Shown one piece after another: positions 52,230 to 61,820 of a stretch of 64,000 bases of DNA. Under the pieces are notes generated by a model that was not told where the DNA came from, did not search any database, and worked only from the letters and a program-made list of their open reading frames with translations. Source of the DNA: Pedobacter sp. AK013 (GTDB lineage: Bacteria; Bacteroidota; Bacteroidia; Sphingobacteriales; Sphingobacteriaceae). A program made the translations under genes and the position numbers. How positions within the stretch are numbered: the first letter of the stretch is position 1; every line of letters starts with the position of its first letter. The stretch is taken from NCBI RefSeq assembly GCF_014205835.1, contig NZ_JACHCQ010000001.1, positions 1 through 64,000 of the forward strand, given 5' to 3'.

Positions 52230-53465
52230 TTAATTTTGCTGAGTTTTATACTGTTTTTCCAGGGCTCTGATTTCTTTCTCTCTTGCTTCTCTCTCTTTTT
52301 TTAATTGAGCCTCAGATTTTGCCGGCTTTGGCTGTGTTGTTACCGTTTGCTTCGGTTTCTCTTTTTTATCCGCAGGTTTCGTTTCCTTTGGTTTTGTAGC
52401 TGACGTAATCGTTAGCTTTTTTACTTCTGTTTTAACTGACGTTGTTTTTTTCGGCTCTACCTTTTTAGGTTCGGCTTTTTTTACTTCAATCTTCTTTGGT
52501 TCAACTTTTTTGGGTTCAACCTTTGGAACTTCATTTTTTTTAGGCTCCACTTTTTCTTGTTGATCAGCCTCTGGCCGATCGTCCATTGTTGCAACAATTG
52601 TGCTTTTGATTAATGAGTCGGTCACGTTTCGCTGTATCCTCAAACTATCGGCTGCAGAAATTGTTTTTGCTTTTTTCCCAAGACCTGTCGAATCTCTTTT
52701 TTCACAAACAATCTGATTGGTATATTTAATGTTTATGGTTTTATAGGTATCCCACCCTACCTGTGGCATTGCTTTTTTATAAAACAGCAACAGGTTTTTC
52801 ATTTTCTTTTCAAGCGAATCGGCATTACCTAAAATGATCCGCTGATTGCCTACCCTTGGTATCAGTTCGATGTCGTTTTTCTGATCTACCACAATCTGTT
52901 CGATCTGCGAATCCCAAAGGGTATCTTTTTTAATGTACTGTGCCGTTTTATATAAATCTCTTGCCAATTGTGTATGCAAGGTATCAACTCTGCTACCAAA
53001 AACCTCTGTAATATGCCCTGTTGCCACCAACACATCAGCAGTAAAATTTGATGAGATAGGCATTTTTAGTCCATCATTATCAATATAAAAATCCTGCCCG
53101 TTTTCGTTCAATATGCGAAGAATAGGCTGGCGTTGTTTTACTTCAATATGCAACACCCCATCCATATCTACATATACTTTAGCAAAACCGATGTAAGGGT
53201 TAGATTGCAGTTTTTTCTCGATCTTATGAATATTGATATTTTCGAGATTGCGACCTAAAAGCACACCTTGATCTTCTTTTAAAATAGCATCGATTTCTTC
53301 GCGCTCAATAAAATTATCAGCTCCGGGAATCAGAATCTTAACATCGGTACATTTAACAGTCTGTTTCTTCACATTGATAAAACTTAAAAGCACCACCACC
53401 CCTGCCAAGCTGATCAGCCAGGCAAAGCCAGTAAAAATTGTGCTCCAGTTTATCCGTTTAAGCAT
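52230..53465 (-). CDS. ftsQ: Cell division protein FtsQ with a Lys/Pro/Glu repeat tail
   Basis: The protein has 411 residues. One transmembrane segment (about 10-27, GFAWLISLAGVVVLLSF) is followed by the POTRA/FtsQ domain (about 35-235; VKILIPGADNFIEREEID). The last about 110 residues are a highly charged tail of degenerate KVEPKK, KIEVKK and AEPKK units. FtsQ links the FtsBL complex to the divisome in the periplasm. The tail is not part of the usual family model and would lie in the periplasm. Its start overlaps murC by eight bases. Confidence 0.9.
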   Translation of the reverse strand: MLKRINWSTIFTGFAWLISLAGVVVLLSFINVKKQTVKCTDVKILIPGADNFIEREEIDAILKEDQGVLLGRNLENINIHKIEKKLQSNPYIGFAKVYVDMDGVLHIEVKQRQPILRILNENGQDFYIDNDGLKMPISSNFTADVLVATGHITEVFGSRVDTLHTQLARDLYKTAQYIKKDTLWDSQIEQIVVDQKNDIELIPRVGNQRIILGNADSLEKKMKNLLLFYKKAMPQVGWDTYKTINIKYTNQIVCEKRDSTGLGKKAKTISAADSLRIQRNVTDSLIKSTIVATMDDRPEADQQEKVEPKKNEVPKVEPKKVEPKKIEVKKAEPKKVEPKKTTSVKTEVKKLTITSATKPKETKPADKKEKPKQTVTTQPKPAKSEAQLKKEREAREKEIRALEKQYKTQQN

Positions 53466-54813
53466 TGTTCAAAGTATTTTTTAAAGGTTCGATAATGGTA
53501 TCAATATCACCGGCACCTACGGTTAAAATTAATTCAGGTTTAGTATCCTTAACGTACTGAACCACAAAATCTTTTCCACATATTTTTTTATCTTCCAAAG
53601 TGACTTTATCTAATAAAAACTGTGCATTTACCCCCTCTAGCGGTAATTCCCTTGCTGGATAAATCTCTAGCAGTATCAGTTCGTCAACAGTGCTTAAAAC
53701 TTTTGCAAATTCATCTGCAAAATCTCTTGTCCTCGTGAATAAGTGCGGCTGAAAAATTACTGTCAGCTTTTTACCTGGATACAACTGCCTCACTGCATCA
53801 AAACAAGCCCTCAGTTCTTCAGGATGATGTGCATAATCATCTATATAAATCTGACTGCCATTATTTACAATATATTCGAAGCGGCGTTTAACCCCCTTAA
53901 AATTTGCAACTGCCTGTTTCACTTTTTCTGCATCTATACCCAATTGTAAGGCAATGGCAATGGCAACTGTTGTATTTTCTACATTGTGTTTACCAGGGAG
54001 CATTAAACTAATGTCTTTAATGCTTTGAGTGCTATCTGTATAATCAAAAACAAATTTCGCCCCTTCTACCCTTAAATGCTCTGCTCTTGCCGTTGCTGTT
54101 GAACTTGCCGCATAGCTGATACTTTTTTCCAACGGCAATCCTTCATGTGCATAAAGCACCCCCTCGGCTTTAAGTTGGCCGGCAAACAAACGGAAAGATT
54201 CTTCGAGATGGCTCTTATCTCCATAAATATCCAAATGATCGGCATCCATAGAAGTAACCACCGCTACATCTGGGTGCAAGGTTAAAAACGAACGATCATA
54301 TTCATCGGCCTCAACAACTACTACATTGTTTTTACCAAAAAGCACATTACTGTTATAGTTACTGGTTATGCCACCTAAAAAAGCAGTGCAATCGTAGCCG
54401 GTATCTTTTAAAATATGCGCAACAACAGATGATGTTGTGGTTTTGCCATGCGTACCCGCAACTGCAATACAGAACATCCCTTTACTGATAATTCCTAAAA
54501 CCTCAGATCGTTTTTTGAGCGCAAAACCATTATTTATAAAATGATTTAAAATTTTAGCGTCTTTTGGAATTGCTGGTGTGTAAACCACCAGGGTATCATC
54601 ATGATTATCCAAAAATGCACAAGGCAATGAAGAGGCTTCATCAAGATATGTAATGAGAATACCTTCCTGCTCTAAGGTTTCCGTCAGTTTAGTTCTGGTT
54701 TTGTCGTAACCGCAAACCACCTGACCGCGTTTAGCAAAATAACGGGCAAGCGCACTCATGCCGATACCACCGATACCTACAAAGAAAACCCTATTTATTT
54801 TACTTAATTCCAT
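53458..54813 (-). CDS. murC: UDP-N-acetylmuramate--L-alanine ligase
   Basis: The protein has 451 residues. Rossmann start FFVGIGGIGMSALARYF (about 9-25), P-loop VAGTHGKTTTSS (about 118-129) and the C-terminal ligase domain (FQPHLFTRTRDFADEF) are present. It attaches L-alanine to UDP-MurNAc, the first peptide step of peptidoglycan synthesis. It is separated from murG by 156 bases containing a fragment of a REP-like repeat (CCTCGCAATGACGGCC at 54903-54918). Confidence 0.98.
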   Translation of the reverse strand: MELSKINRVFFVGIGGIGMSALARYFAKRGQVVCGYDKTRTKLTETLEQEGILITYLDEASSLPCAFLDNHDDTLVVYTPAIPKDAKILNHFINNGFALKKRSEVLGIISKGMFCIAVAGTHGKTTTSSVVAHILKDTGYDCTAFLGGITSNYNSNVLFGKNNVVVVEADEYDRSFLTLHPDVAVVTSMDADHLDIYGDKSHLEESFRLFAGQLKAEGVLYAHEGLPLEKSISYAASSTATARAEHLRVEGAKFVFDYTDSTQSIKDISLMLPGKHNVENTTVAIAIALQLGIDAEKVKQAVANFKGVKRRFEYIVNNGSQIYIDDYAHHPEELRACFDAVRQLYPGKKLTVIFQPHLFTRTRDFADEFAKVLSTVDELILLEIYPARELPLEGVNAQFLLDKVTLEDKKICGKDFVVQYVKDTKPELILTVGAGDIDTIIEPLKNTLNNA

Positions 54814-54969
54814 TTTTTCTAGCTAAAAGCAGAAAGACCAAAGCTTAAAGCTGCCTTTCTACCGTTTTTTTTCATTTTCTATCGCTTTAAGATTACTTTA
54901 TACCTCGCAATGACGGCCTGTCTTTACTTTGGTCTTTCAGCTTTAGTCCTTAGACTTTTACCTTTAAGC

Positions 54970-56073
54970 TTATTTAATCAATTTCAATACTTCGTTCGCA
55001 ATAATTTCATCTGCTTCGGGCAATGCCATCTTAGCCACATTTTCGGCTAGTTTTTCGCACTGTTCTTTATTTGCTAATAATGCCAGCGCTTCTTTAACCA
55101 GGCTATCTTCTGCAGAGCGATCGTTAATTAATATCGCTGCTCCGTTTTTCACCAAAGCCATCGCATTTTTAGTTTGATGGTCTTCTGCTACATTTGGCGA
55201 AGGCACCAATATCACAGGTTTTTTAATTAAACAAAGTTCTGCTATGGTTCCGGCTCCTGCCCTGCTCACAATCACATCTGCTGCTGCATAGGCCAGATCC
55301 ATTTTATTTAAAAACTCGAGGATGCGAACATTAGGATGGTATTCTAAGCCCAATCTTTCTATAATCCCTTTGTAGTAATACTTACCTGTTTGCCAGATCA
55401 CCTGCACATCCTGTGCTATAATCTCGGGCAAATGTTTTTCAATCGCCTTATTCAGTGTGCCTGCACCTAAACTTCCACCGGTAACCATAATGGTCTTTTT
55501 GAGTGGATCTAGCTTCAATAGTTCGGCACCAGCATGGTGTTTACCTTTAATATCAACTACTTCCTGGCGGACAGGATTGCCTGTTTTCAAAATCTTGTCT
55601 GCAGGAAAAAACTGATCCATATCATCAAAGGCGACACAGATTTTCGAAGCTTTTTTACCTAACCACTTATTGGTTACTCCTGCATAAGAATTCTGTTCCT
55701 GGATGAGATAAGGAATTCCTTTTAAAGAAGCGGCATACAATAACGGCCCTGAGGCATAACCACCAACGCCAACTACAGCATCGGGCTTAAAGTCATTAAT
55801 AATCTGCATGGCTTTACGCACACTACCGATTACTTTGAATGGGAGAGCCAGATTTTTAACAATCGAGCCGCGTTGCATCCCACTAATGTTCAATCCTATA
55901 ATTTTATATCCGGCTGCAGGAACTTTTTCCATTTCCATTCGGCCTATTGCACCCACAAATAAGATTTCACAGGCTGGCACCATGCGTTTTAGCGCATTGG
56001 CTATGGCCACGGCGGGAAATATATGCCCGCCGGTGCCACCACCTGATATGATAATTTTTGGGGAATTATTCAT
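54970..56073 (-). CDS. murG: Undecaprenyldiphospho-muramoylpentapeptide GlcNAc transferase
   Basis: The protein has 367 residues. The N-terminal ISGGGTGGHIFPAVAIA (about 8-24) is the lipid I-binding Gly loop, and VSRAGAGTIAELCLIKKPVI (about 270-289) is the UDP-GlcNAc site of GT28 enzymes. It turns lipid I into lipid II on the inner face of the membrane. A REP-like inverted repeat lies between it and ftsW. Confidence 0.98.
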   Translation of the reverse strand: MNNSPKIIISGGGTGGHIFPAVAIANALKRMVPACEILFVGAIGRMEMEKVPAAGYKIIGLNISGMQRGSIVKNLALPFKVIGSVRKAMQIINDFKPDAVVGVGGYASGPLLYAASLKGIPYLIQEQNSYAGVTNKWLGKKASKICVAFDDMDQFFPADKILKTGNPVRQEVVDIKGKHHAGAELLKLDPLKKTIMVTGGSLGAGTLNKAIEKHLPEIIAQDVQVIWQTGKYYYKGIIERLGLEYHPNVRILEFLNKMDLAYAAADVIVSRAGAGTIAELCLIKKPVILVPSPNVAEDHQTKNAMALVKNGAAILINDRSAEDSLVKEALALLANKEQCEKLAENVAKMALPEADEIIANEVLKLIK

Positions 56074-56103
56074 TTTATATTTAATTATTGATTACCTGTA
56101 TCT

Positions 56104-56181
56104 GTCATTACGAGGTACGAAGCAATCTTTTTACTTTATTATTTTTAAATGGATTGCTTCGTCATGCTTCCTCGCAATGAC
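56104..56181. repeat. REP-like inverted repeat between ftsW and murG
   Basis: GTCATTACGAGGTACGAAGC and its end CAATC (56104-56127) face GATTGCTTCGTCATGCTTCC and TCGCAATGAC (56152-56181); the second arm has six extra bases. The unit GTCATTGCGAGG..GAAGCAATC is one I recall as a dispersed intergenic palindrome in several bacterial groups. A partial copy is seen at 54903-54918. Confidence 0.8.
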
Positions 56182-56190
56182 GGCCAATCC

Positions 56191-57384
56191 TTAAGCTATC
56201 GCCGGAATCTCTCCAACAATTACCTTATTTTTAACTTTCTCTTTTTCTTCCTTTGTTGATGTACTTGCATTTTCTTCTACATCGCGGCTTACGCTCAAAA
56301 TAATCCCGAAGGCCACACTAGTAAAGATCATTGATGTACCGCCCATACTTACTAATGGAAGTGGAACGCCTGTTACCGGGCCCAGTCCGACAGCTACTGC
56401 CATATTTGCGAAGGCCTGAATGGTTAGACTGAAACTTAGTCCGGCCGCCAGGAGCGCACCAAAGGCCTTAGGCGCCCGGGTTACGATCTTAATACATCGG
56501 TATAAAAGCACCAGGTATAGTATCATGATTACAATTCCTCCCACGGTTCCCCATTCTTCAATAATAATGGCGAAAATAAAATCGGAATAGGGGTGCGGTA
56601 GGAAATTACGTTGTGTACTATTACCTGGTCCTTTACCAAAAACACCACCAGTAGCCAAGGCAATTTTTGCCTGATCTGCCTGGAAAGTTTTATCTGAATG
56701 CTGCATTTCGGGATGTATAAACGTATTGATACGCGACATGTAGGTTTTTCTTCTTGGCCCCAAAAAGAAAACGAACAACAGGAGCACAAAACCACCTGCA
56801 CAAACAATTGCGATCTGTTTAATACTGATCCTACCGATAATTAACAGCAATATACTTACACCAAACAGCATTAACGCTGTAGATAGATTGGCCAGTGCAA
56901 TTAAAACAAACACCACACAAACCGAACCCATAATTGGTATAAATGACTCTTTAACGTTTTTAATATTTTCTTGCTTTTTAGTCAACATCCGGGCCAAAAA
57001 GGTAATCAATGCCAGCTTGGCCAGATCGGAAGTTTGAAAGGTTAATCCGATTACCGGAATTTTAACCCATCTAGAAGCATCGTTTAAGTTGGTTCCAAAT
57101 ATCAAGGTATAAAAAAGCAAAGGAATGGTTACGATCATCAGCACTTTAGAAATACCGGCGTAATAGCGGTAATCGAGCAGGTGGGCGATATAGATCATTC
57201 CGATACCCATCAATACAAAAATTAAGTGTTTGGTAAGCAAAAGCTTTTCTACAGTTTCTCCTTTTTTATACGCCAGGGTACCTGTTGCACTGTATACTGC
57301 CATTACAGATATAAGCGAAAGCAGAATGATGATCAACCAGATCCATCTATCGCCTTTTGTTTTATTAAGTAGTGCCTGCAACAT
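56191..57384 (-). CDS. ftsW: FtsW, SEDS-family peptidoglycan polymerase
   Basis: The protein has 397 residues with about ten transmembrane segments. The conserved SEDS block GPVTGVPLPLVSMGGTSMIF (about 325-345) and the preceding LGFGMALTIQAF-like helix are present. FtsW polymerises lipid II at the septum together with the class B PBP encoded by ftsI. Context between murD and murG supports FtsW over RodA. The C-terminus is a charged, cytoplasmic tail. Confidence 0.93.
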   Translation of the reverse strand: MLQALLNKTKGDRWIWLIIILLSLISVMAVYSATGTLAYKKGETVEKLLLTKHLIFVLMGIGMIYIAHLLDYRYYAGISKVLMIVTIPLLFYTLIFGTNLNDASRWVKIPVIGLTFQTSDLAKLALITFLARMLTKKQENIKNVKESFIPIMGSVCVVFVLIALANLSTALMLFGVSILLLIIGRISIKQIAIVCAGGFVLLLFVFFLGPRRKTYMSRINTFIHPEMQHSDKTFQADQAKIALATGGVFGKGPGNSTQRNFLPHPYSDFIFAIIIEEWGTVGGIVIMILYLVLLYRCIKIVTRAPKAFGALLAAGLSFSLTIQAFANMAVAVGLGPVTGVPLPLVSMGGTSMIFTSVAFGIILSVSRDVEENASTSTKEEKEKVKNKVIVGEIPAIA

Positions 57385-57399
57385 ATATTGAGCCTCCTA

Positions 57400-58788
57400 T
57401 TATAGTTCTCTAACAGCCGCTTTAAACTGGTTACCGCGGTCTTCATAATTTTTAAACAAATCGAAACTTGCACATGCTGGCGAAAGCAAAACAGTATCGC
57501 CACGTTTAGCCAGGTGAAAAGCAATCTGTGCAGCCTCTTCAGCCGAAAAAGTATTTACGATTACTTCTACATCATCCTCAAAAGCATCGTGGATACGTTT
57601 ATTGTCTTTACCTAAGCAAACAATAGCCTTTACCTTACTTTTAACCAAATCCTTAAGCATGTTATAATCATTCCCTTTATCAACGCCGCCCATAATCAAC
57701 ACTACGTCGCTGGTCATACTTTCTAAAGCATACCAGGTAGAGTTCACATTGGTGGCTTTACTATCGTTGATAAAATCGATCCCCGAAATTTTGGCCACAT
57801 GCTCTAACCTGTGCTCAATATTCTTGAAATTACCCATGCTCTCGCGAATGGACTCATTCCTTAACTCTAAAACTTTAGACACAATGCCCGAGGCCATAGA
57901 ATTATAAATGTTGTGCTTGCCCTGTAAGGCTAAATCTGAAATAGACATGGTTAGTTGGTTATTAGGTTCTGTAAGGATATGTATAGTAGTTTCTTCTAAA
58001 TAAGCGCCCAGTTCAACTTTTTTAGTAATTGAAAATGGAAAGGCTTTCGCAATAGGTTTAATCAACGCGATAGCTTTTAGGCTCTCTTCGTCGTCTGCAC
58101 AATAGATGAAAACATCTTCTGCAGTTTGGTTTTGAACTATACGCATTTTAGATGCTGCATAATTCTCTAGTTTATAGTCGTAACGATCTAAATGATCTGG
58201 TGTGATGTTCAGTAAAACAGCGATATCGGCCCTGAACTTGAACATATCATCAAGCATAAAGCTCGAGATTTCCAGCACATAATATTCGTAATCTTCTGTA
58301 GCAACCTGTGCTGCAAAACTCTGCCCGATGTTACCCGCCAAGCCTACGTTTAACCCGGCATTTTTTAAGATATGATAGGTTAACAAACTGGTAGTAGATT
58401 TACCATTGGAACCCGTGATGCAAATGGTTTTTGCCTGGGTATATCTTTTAGCAAACTCAATTTCAGAAACCACTGAAATCCCTTTGGCTACCAGTTTTTT
58501 AATGATTGGCGCTGTTGGCGGAATACCCGGACTCTTAATTACTTCACCTGCATTCAGAATCAATTCTTCAGTATGCTTTTCAGATTCGAACGGTACGCCA
58601 AGTTTTTCTAATGCAGCTTTATATTTATCGGTAATTACACCATAATCGGAAACAAAAACCTCGAAGCCTTTTGCCTGAGCCAATTTTGCAGCGCCTACCC
58701 CGCTTTCTCCGGCACCAAGAATAACCACACGGCCCTGCCCGGTCATTGCTGACTTAGTATTGCTTGATGTGATATTATTCGTGCTCAT
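57400..58788 (-). CDS. murD: UDP-N-acetylmuramoyl-L-alanine--D-glutamate ligase
   Basis: The protein has 462 residues. The N-terminal Rossmann motif VVILGAGESGVGAAKLA (about 21-37), ATP loop ITGSNGKSTTSLL (about 128-140) and DHLDRYDYKLENYA are typical. It adds D-glutamate to UDP-MurNAc-L-Ala. The about 20-residue Asn/Ser/Thr-rich N-terminal extension (MSTNNITSSNTKSAMTGQ) is unusual; a start at the Met before TGQGR (residue 15) is a possible alternative. Confidence 0.97.
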   Translation of the reverse strand: MSTNNITSSNTKSAMTGQGRVVILGAGESGVGAAKLAQAKGFEVFVSDYGVITDKYKAALEKLGVPFESEKHTEELILNAGEVIKSPGIPPTAPIIKKLVAKGISVVSEIEFAKRYTQAKTICITGSNGKSTTSLLTYHILKNAGLNVGLAGNIGQSFAAQVATEDYEYYVLEISSFMLDDMFKFRADIAVLLNITPDHLDRYDYKLENYAASKMRIVQNQTAEDVFIYCADDEESLKAIALIKPIAKAFPFSITKKVELGAYLEETTIHILTEPNNQLTMSISDLALQGKHNIYNSMASGIVSKVLELRNESIRESMGNFKNIEHRLEHVAKISGIDFINDSKATNVNSTWYALESMTSDVVLIMGGVDKGNDYNMLKDLVKSKVKAIVCLGKDNKRIHDAFEDDVEVIVNTFSAEEAAQIAFHLAKRGDTVLLSPACASFDLFKNYEDRGNQFKAAVREL

Positions 58789-58795
58789 TTTTTAT

Positions 58796-59000
58796 TTTTT
58801 TAGTATCAAGTGGTGAGTATCAGGTAATGGGTATCGAGTATCAAGACAGGAATACCGTCAAACTTTAACTTTTTACTTATTTTTATTTACTACTAGGTAT
58901 TTAAAATTATATTTTATTCACTACCTAAGATATCTGCATGCATCTTAGTTTTATTTTACTTCTGGTTAAGCCTTTCCTCTAACCTTTAAACCTTCTACCT
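58796..59000. repeat. Low-complexity spacer repeats before murD
   Basis: Just upstream of the murD start the plus strand reads TTTTTAGTATCAAG with further GAGTATC and GGTATCGAGTATC units (58796-58846), and near the mraY stop there are ACCTTT and ACCTTCTACCTTAA strings (58982-59003). The same two motif classes occur in the ftsI-murE spacer (61708-61820). Confidence 0.6.
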
Positions 59001-60242
59001 TAATTTCAGTGTTACAATGGTCATAATCGCCAACATGATTCCGATAATCCAGAAGCGGGTTACAATTTTGGCTTCGTGATATCCTTTTTTCTGATAGTGG
59101 TGATGTAAAGGCGACATCAGGAAAATCCTCCTGCCTTCTCCAAATTTCTTTTTGGTATATTTAAAATAAGATACCTGCATAATTACCGACACCAGTTCTA
59201 CCAGGAATATTCCACACAAAATCGGGATCAAAAGTTCTTTACGGATCATGAGTGCAAATGCGGCAATAATACCACCGATGGCCAAACTTCCGGTATCACC
59301 CATAAAAATCTGAGCAGGGTAAGAGTTGTACCAAAGAAAACCTACGCATGCCCCAACAAAAGCACCTGCAAAAATCATCAGCTCTGCCGAGTTGGGAATG
59401 TACATGATATTGAGATAATCGGCCATGATTGTATTACCCGATACATAAGCCAGAATCCCTAGTGTAATACCAATTACAGCAGAGGTACCGGTAGCAAGCC
59501 CATCAATACCATCCGTAATATTGGCCCCATTTGAAACCGCAGTAATGATGAATACGGTAAAAATGAGGAATATAATAAATGCATATTTCTGATAATCGCC
59601 TCCTAAAAATTTCAATACCTTGGCATAATCGAACTCATTGTTCTTATAAAAAGGCATGTTGGTTTTGGTTGATTTTACATCTTGCGTATAGTAAAAAGTT
59701 TCGCCTTTCTGGCGCAATACCATCGGAACTGTAGAGGTGCTTTTAACATTATCCTGAACGGTTTCTCTTACCACAATGTTAGGGTGGAAATACATGGTAG
59801 TACCTACAATTAAACCTAAACCTACTTGACCAACTACTTTAAAGCGACCGGCTAAACCTTCCTTGTTTTTCTTAAATACCTTAATATAATCATCCAAAAA
59901 CCCGATTGCCCCCATCCAAATGGTCGTAATAATCATCAGGATGACGTAGATATTGGAAATATTGGCAAATAACAAGGTTGGAATAAGAATACCCAGCAAA
60001 ATAATAATACCACCCATTGTTGGCGTGCCTTGTTTTTGCATCTGGCCTTCTAAACCTAAATTCCTTACTGTTTCTCCAACCTGTTTTTTATGTAGGTAAT
60101 CAATCAACCTACGACCATAAACGGTGGTAATAATCAATGATAAAATAATGGATATAGAAGCACGGAAAGTGATGTACTGAAACAACCTTAACCCAGGTAT
60201 ATCATAATGCTTATGCAGGTATTCAAATAATAAATATAACAT
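58995..60242 (-). CDS. mraY: Phospho-N-acetylmuramoyl-pentapeptide transferase
   Basis: The protein has 415 residues with about ten transmembrane segments. [13 protein letters not shown] (about 72-84), [14 protein letters not shown] with the catalytic DD (about 115-128), and [15 protein letters not shown] (about 245-259) are hallmark motifs. It forms lipid I. A roughly 60-residue periplasmic insertion (about 150-215, [14 protein letters not shown] ... [12 protein letters not shown]) makes it longer than the Escherichia coli enzyme, a known Bacteroidetes trait. Its start base is the last base of the murE stop. Confidence 0.98.
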   Translation of the reverse strand: MLYLLFEYLHKHYDIPGLRLFQYITFRASISIILSLIITTVYGRRLIDYLHKKQVGETVRNLGLEGQMQKQGTPTMGGIIILLGILIPTLLFANISNIYVILMIITTIWMGAIGFLDDYIKVFKKNKEGLAGRFKVVGQVGLGLIVGTTMYFHPNIVVRETVQDNVKSTSTVPMVLRQKGETFYYTQDVKSTKTNMPFYKNNEFDYAKVLKFLGGDYQKYAFIIFLIFTVFIITAVSNGANITDGIDGLATGTSAVIGITLGILAYVSGNTIMADYLNIMYIPNSAELMIFAGAFVGACVGFLWYNSYPAQIFMGDTGSLAIGGIIAAFALMIRKELLIPILCGIFLVELVSVIMQVSYFKYTKKKFGEGRRIFLMSPLHHHYQKKGYHEAKIVTRFWIIGIMLAIMTIVTLKLR

Positions 60243-61699
60243 TAGCTGATTGGTTTTAATTGTTCAAGTAAAATTTCTTTATCATCAAAATGGTTCCTTA
60301 CGCCATTAATCTCCTGGTATTTCTCATGCCCTTTACCTGCAACAAGAATAATATCTCCAGGTTGCGCTAAATGACAGGCTGTTTTTATAGCTTCTCTTCT
60401 ATCTAAAATGGATAAGGTTTTACGCTTATTTGTTGGCGAAACCCCAGCTTCCATATCGCTGATAATCGTCTGTGGATCTTCCGTTCTGGGATTGTCGGAA
60501 GTTAGGATCACTTTATCGCTCCAATCGCAGGCTACCTGGGCCATAATTGGTCGTTTGGTTTTGTCACGATCACCCCCACATCCAATTACCGTAATTACCT
60601 GTTCGGTTCCTTTGCGGATGTTGGCAATGGTACTCAACACATTTTGAACAGCATCTGGCGTATGCGCATAATCTACAATGCCAATAATCTTATCAGCAGA
60701 AGTGATATAATCAAATCTTCCTTCAGCACCTGATAAACGGCTCAACAAAGTCAGCACCTTTAATTTATCCTGCTCCAATAAAATTGCGGTTCCGTAAACA
60801 GCCAGTAAGTTATATGCATTAAAAGAACCTACAAGCTTGAAGTAAACATCTTCGTTATCGATATCTAAATGCAAGCCACTGAACTGGTTTTCAACAATTT
60901 TCGCTTTAAAATCGGCCAGTTGCTTAAGGGCATAAGTCTTTTTATGCGCTTTGGTATTCTGTAGCATCACCACACCGTTTTTATCGTCGATATTGGTCAA
61001 CGCAAATGCCGATTTAGGCAGCATATCAAAAAATGCTTTTTTGGCTTTCAGGTAGGCGTCAAAAGTTTTATGAAAATCTAAATGATCATGTGTTAAATTC
61101 GAAAATACTCCGCCAGAGAAGGTCAATCCTTCGATCCGGTGTTGTGATACTGCATGCGAACTCACTTCCATAAAACAATAATCGCAGCCCGCACTTACCA
61201 TATCCCTTAAAAGCTGGTTTAAAACAATCGGATTCGGTGTAGTATGTGTTGCCGCTACTACCGTATCATTAATATAGTTCTCGACTGTTGATAAAAGCCC
61301 GGTTTTATAACCTAAATCTTTAAATAATTTAAAAAGAATGGTGGCAATGGTAGTTTTTCCATTTGTTCCTGTAATACCAATCAGTTTTAAATCTGCGGAT
61401 GGATTACCAAAATAATTGCCGGCAATGATGCCTAAAGCAACCGATGTATTTTCTACTTTAATATAGGTAACCGTAAAATCATGGATTTCTGGCAAATTCT
61501 GGCATATAATTACGCCCGCCCCTTGCTGAATGGTCTGCTCAATAAACTGGTGTCCATCAGCAACAGTGCCTATTACCGCAAAAAAGATATCATCTTTACC
61601 TACTTTACGCGAATCGAAATTCAGCGCATTGATTTCCCTATCGGTTTTACCAACTAATTCTTTAATCGTTACGCCGTAAAGTAAATCTTGTAATTGCAT
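60242..61699 (-). CDS. murE: UDP-MurNAc-L-Ala-D-Glu ligase, meso-diaminopimelate-adding
   Basis: The protein has 485 residues. P-loop [12 protein letters not shown] (about 108-119), the TTPNP carbamylated-Lys region and the substrate motif DNPR (about 402-405) are present. DNPR is the meso-diaminopimelate selector, so this organism has mDAP peptidoglycan, consistent with dapA in the window. It adds the third residue of the stem peptide. Confidence 0.98.
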   Translation of the reverse strand: MQLQDLLYGVTIKELVGKTDREINALNFDSRKVGKDDIFFAVIGTVADGHQFIEQTIQQGAGVIICQNLPEIHDFTVTYIKVENTSVALGIIAGNYFGNPSADLKLIGITGTNGKTTIATILFKLFKDLGYKTGLLSTVENYINDTVVAATHTTPNPIVLNQLLRDMVSAGCDYCFMEVSSHAVSQHRIEGLTFSGGVFSNLTHDHLDFHKTFDAYLKAKKAFFDMLPKSAFALTNIDDKNGVVMLQNTKAHKKTYALKQLADFKAKIVENQFSGLHLDIDNEDVYFKLVGSFNAYNLLAVYGTAILLEQDKLKVLTLLSRLSGAEGRFDYITSADKIIGIVDYAHTPDAVQNVLSTIANIRKGTEQVITVIGCGGDRDKTKRPIMAQVACDWSDKVILTSDNPRTEDPQTIISDMEAGVSPTNKRKTLSILDRREAIKTACHLAQPGDIILVAGKGHEKYQEINGVRNHFDDKEILLEQLKPIS

Positions 61700-61707
61700 T
61701 TTTTTAT

Positions 61708-61820
61708 TTTTTTAGTATCAGGTATTTAGTATCGAGTAGCAAGATCTTAAACCTTTCTACCTTCTACCTTTATTTAGTATCAAGTAGCAAGACCTTACAC
61801 CTTTTACCTTACACCTTAAT
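61708..61820. repeat. Low-complexity spacer repeats between ftsI and murE
   Basis: The spacer is built of TTTAGTATCAGG, TTTAGTATCGAGTAGCAAG and TTTAGTATCAAGTAGCAAG units alternating with ACCTTTCTACCTTCTACCTT and TTACACCTTTTACC strings. No promoter or terminator is recognisable. The murD spacer has the same composition. Confidence 0.65.

Noticed and set aside
60242..60242. Missing murF in the cluster
   Set aside because: murF is absent between murE and mraY, but this is the usual Bacteroidetes arrangement, so it is not a deletion.
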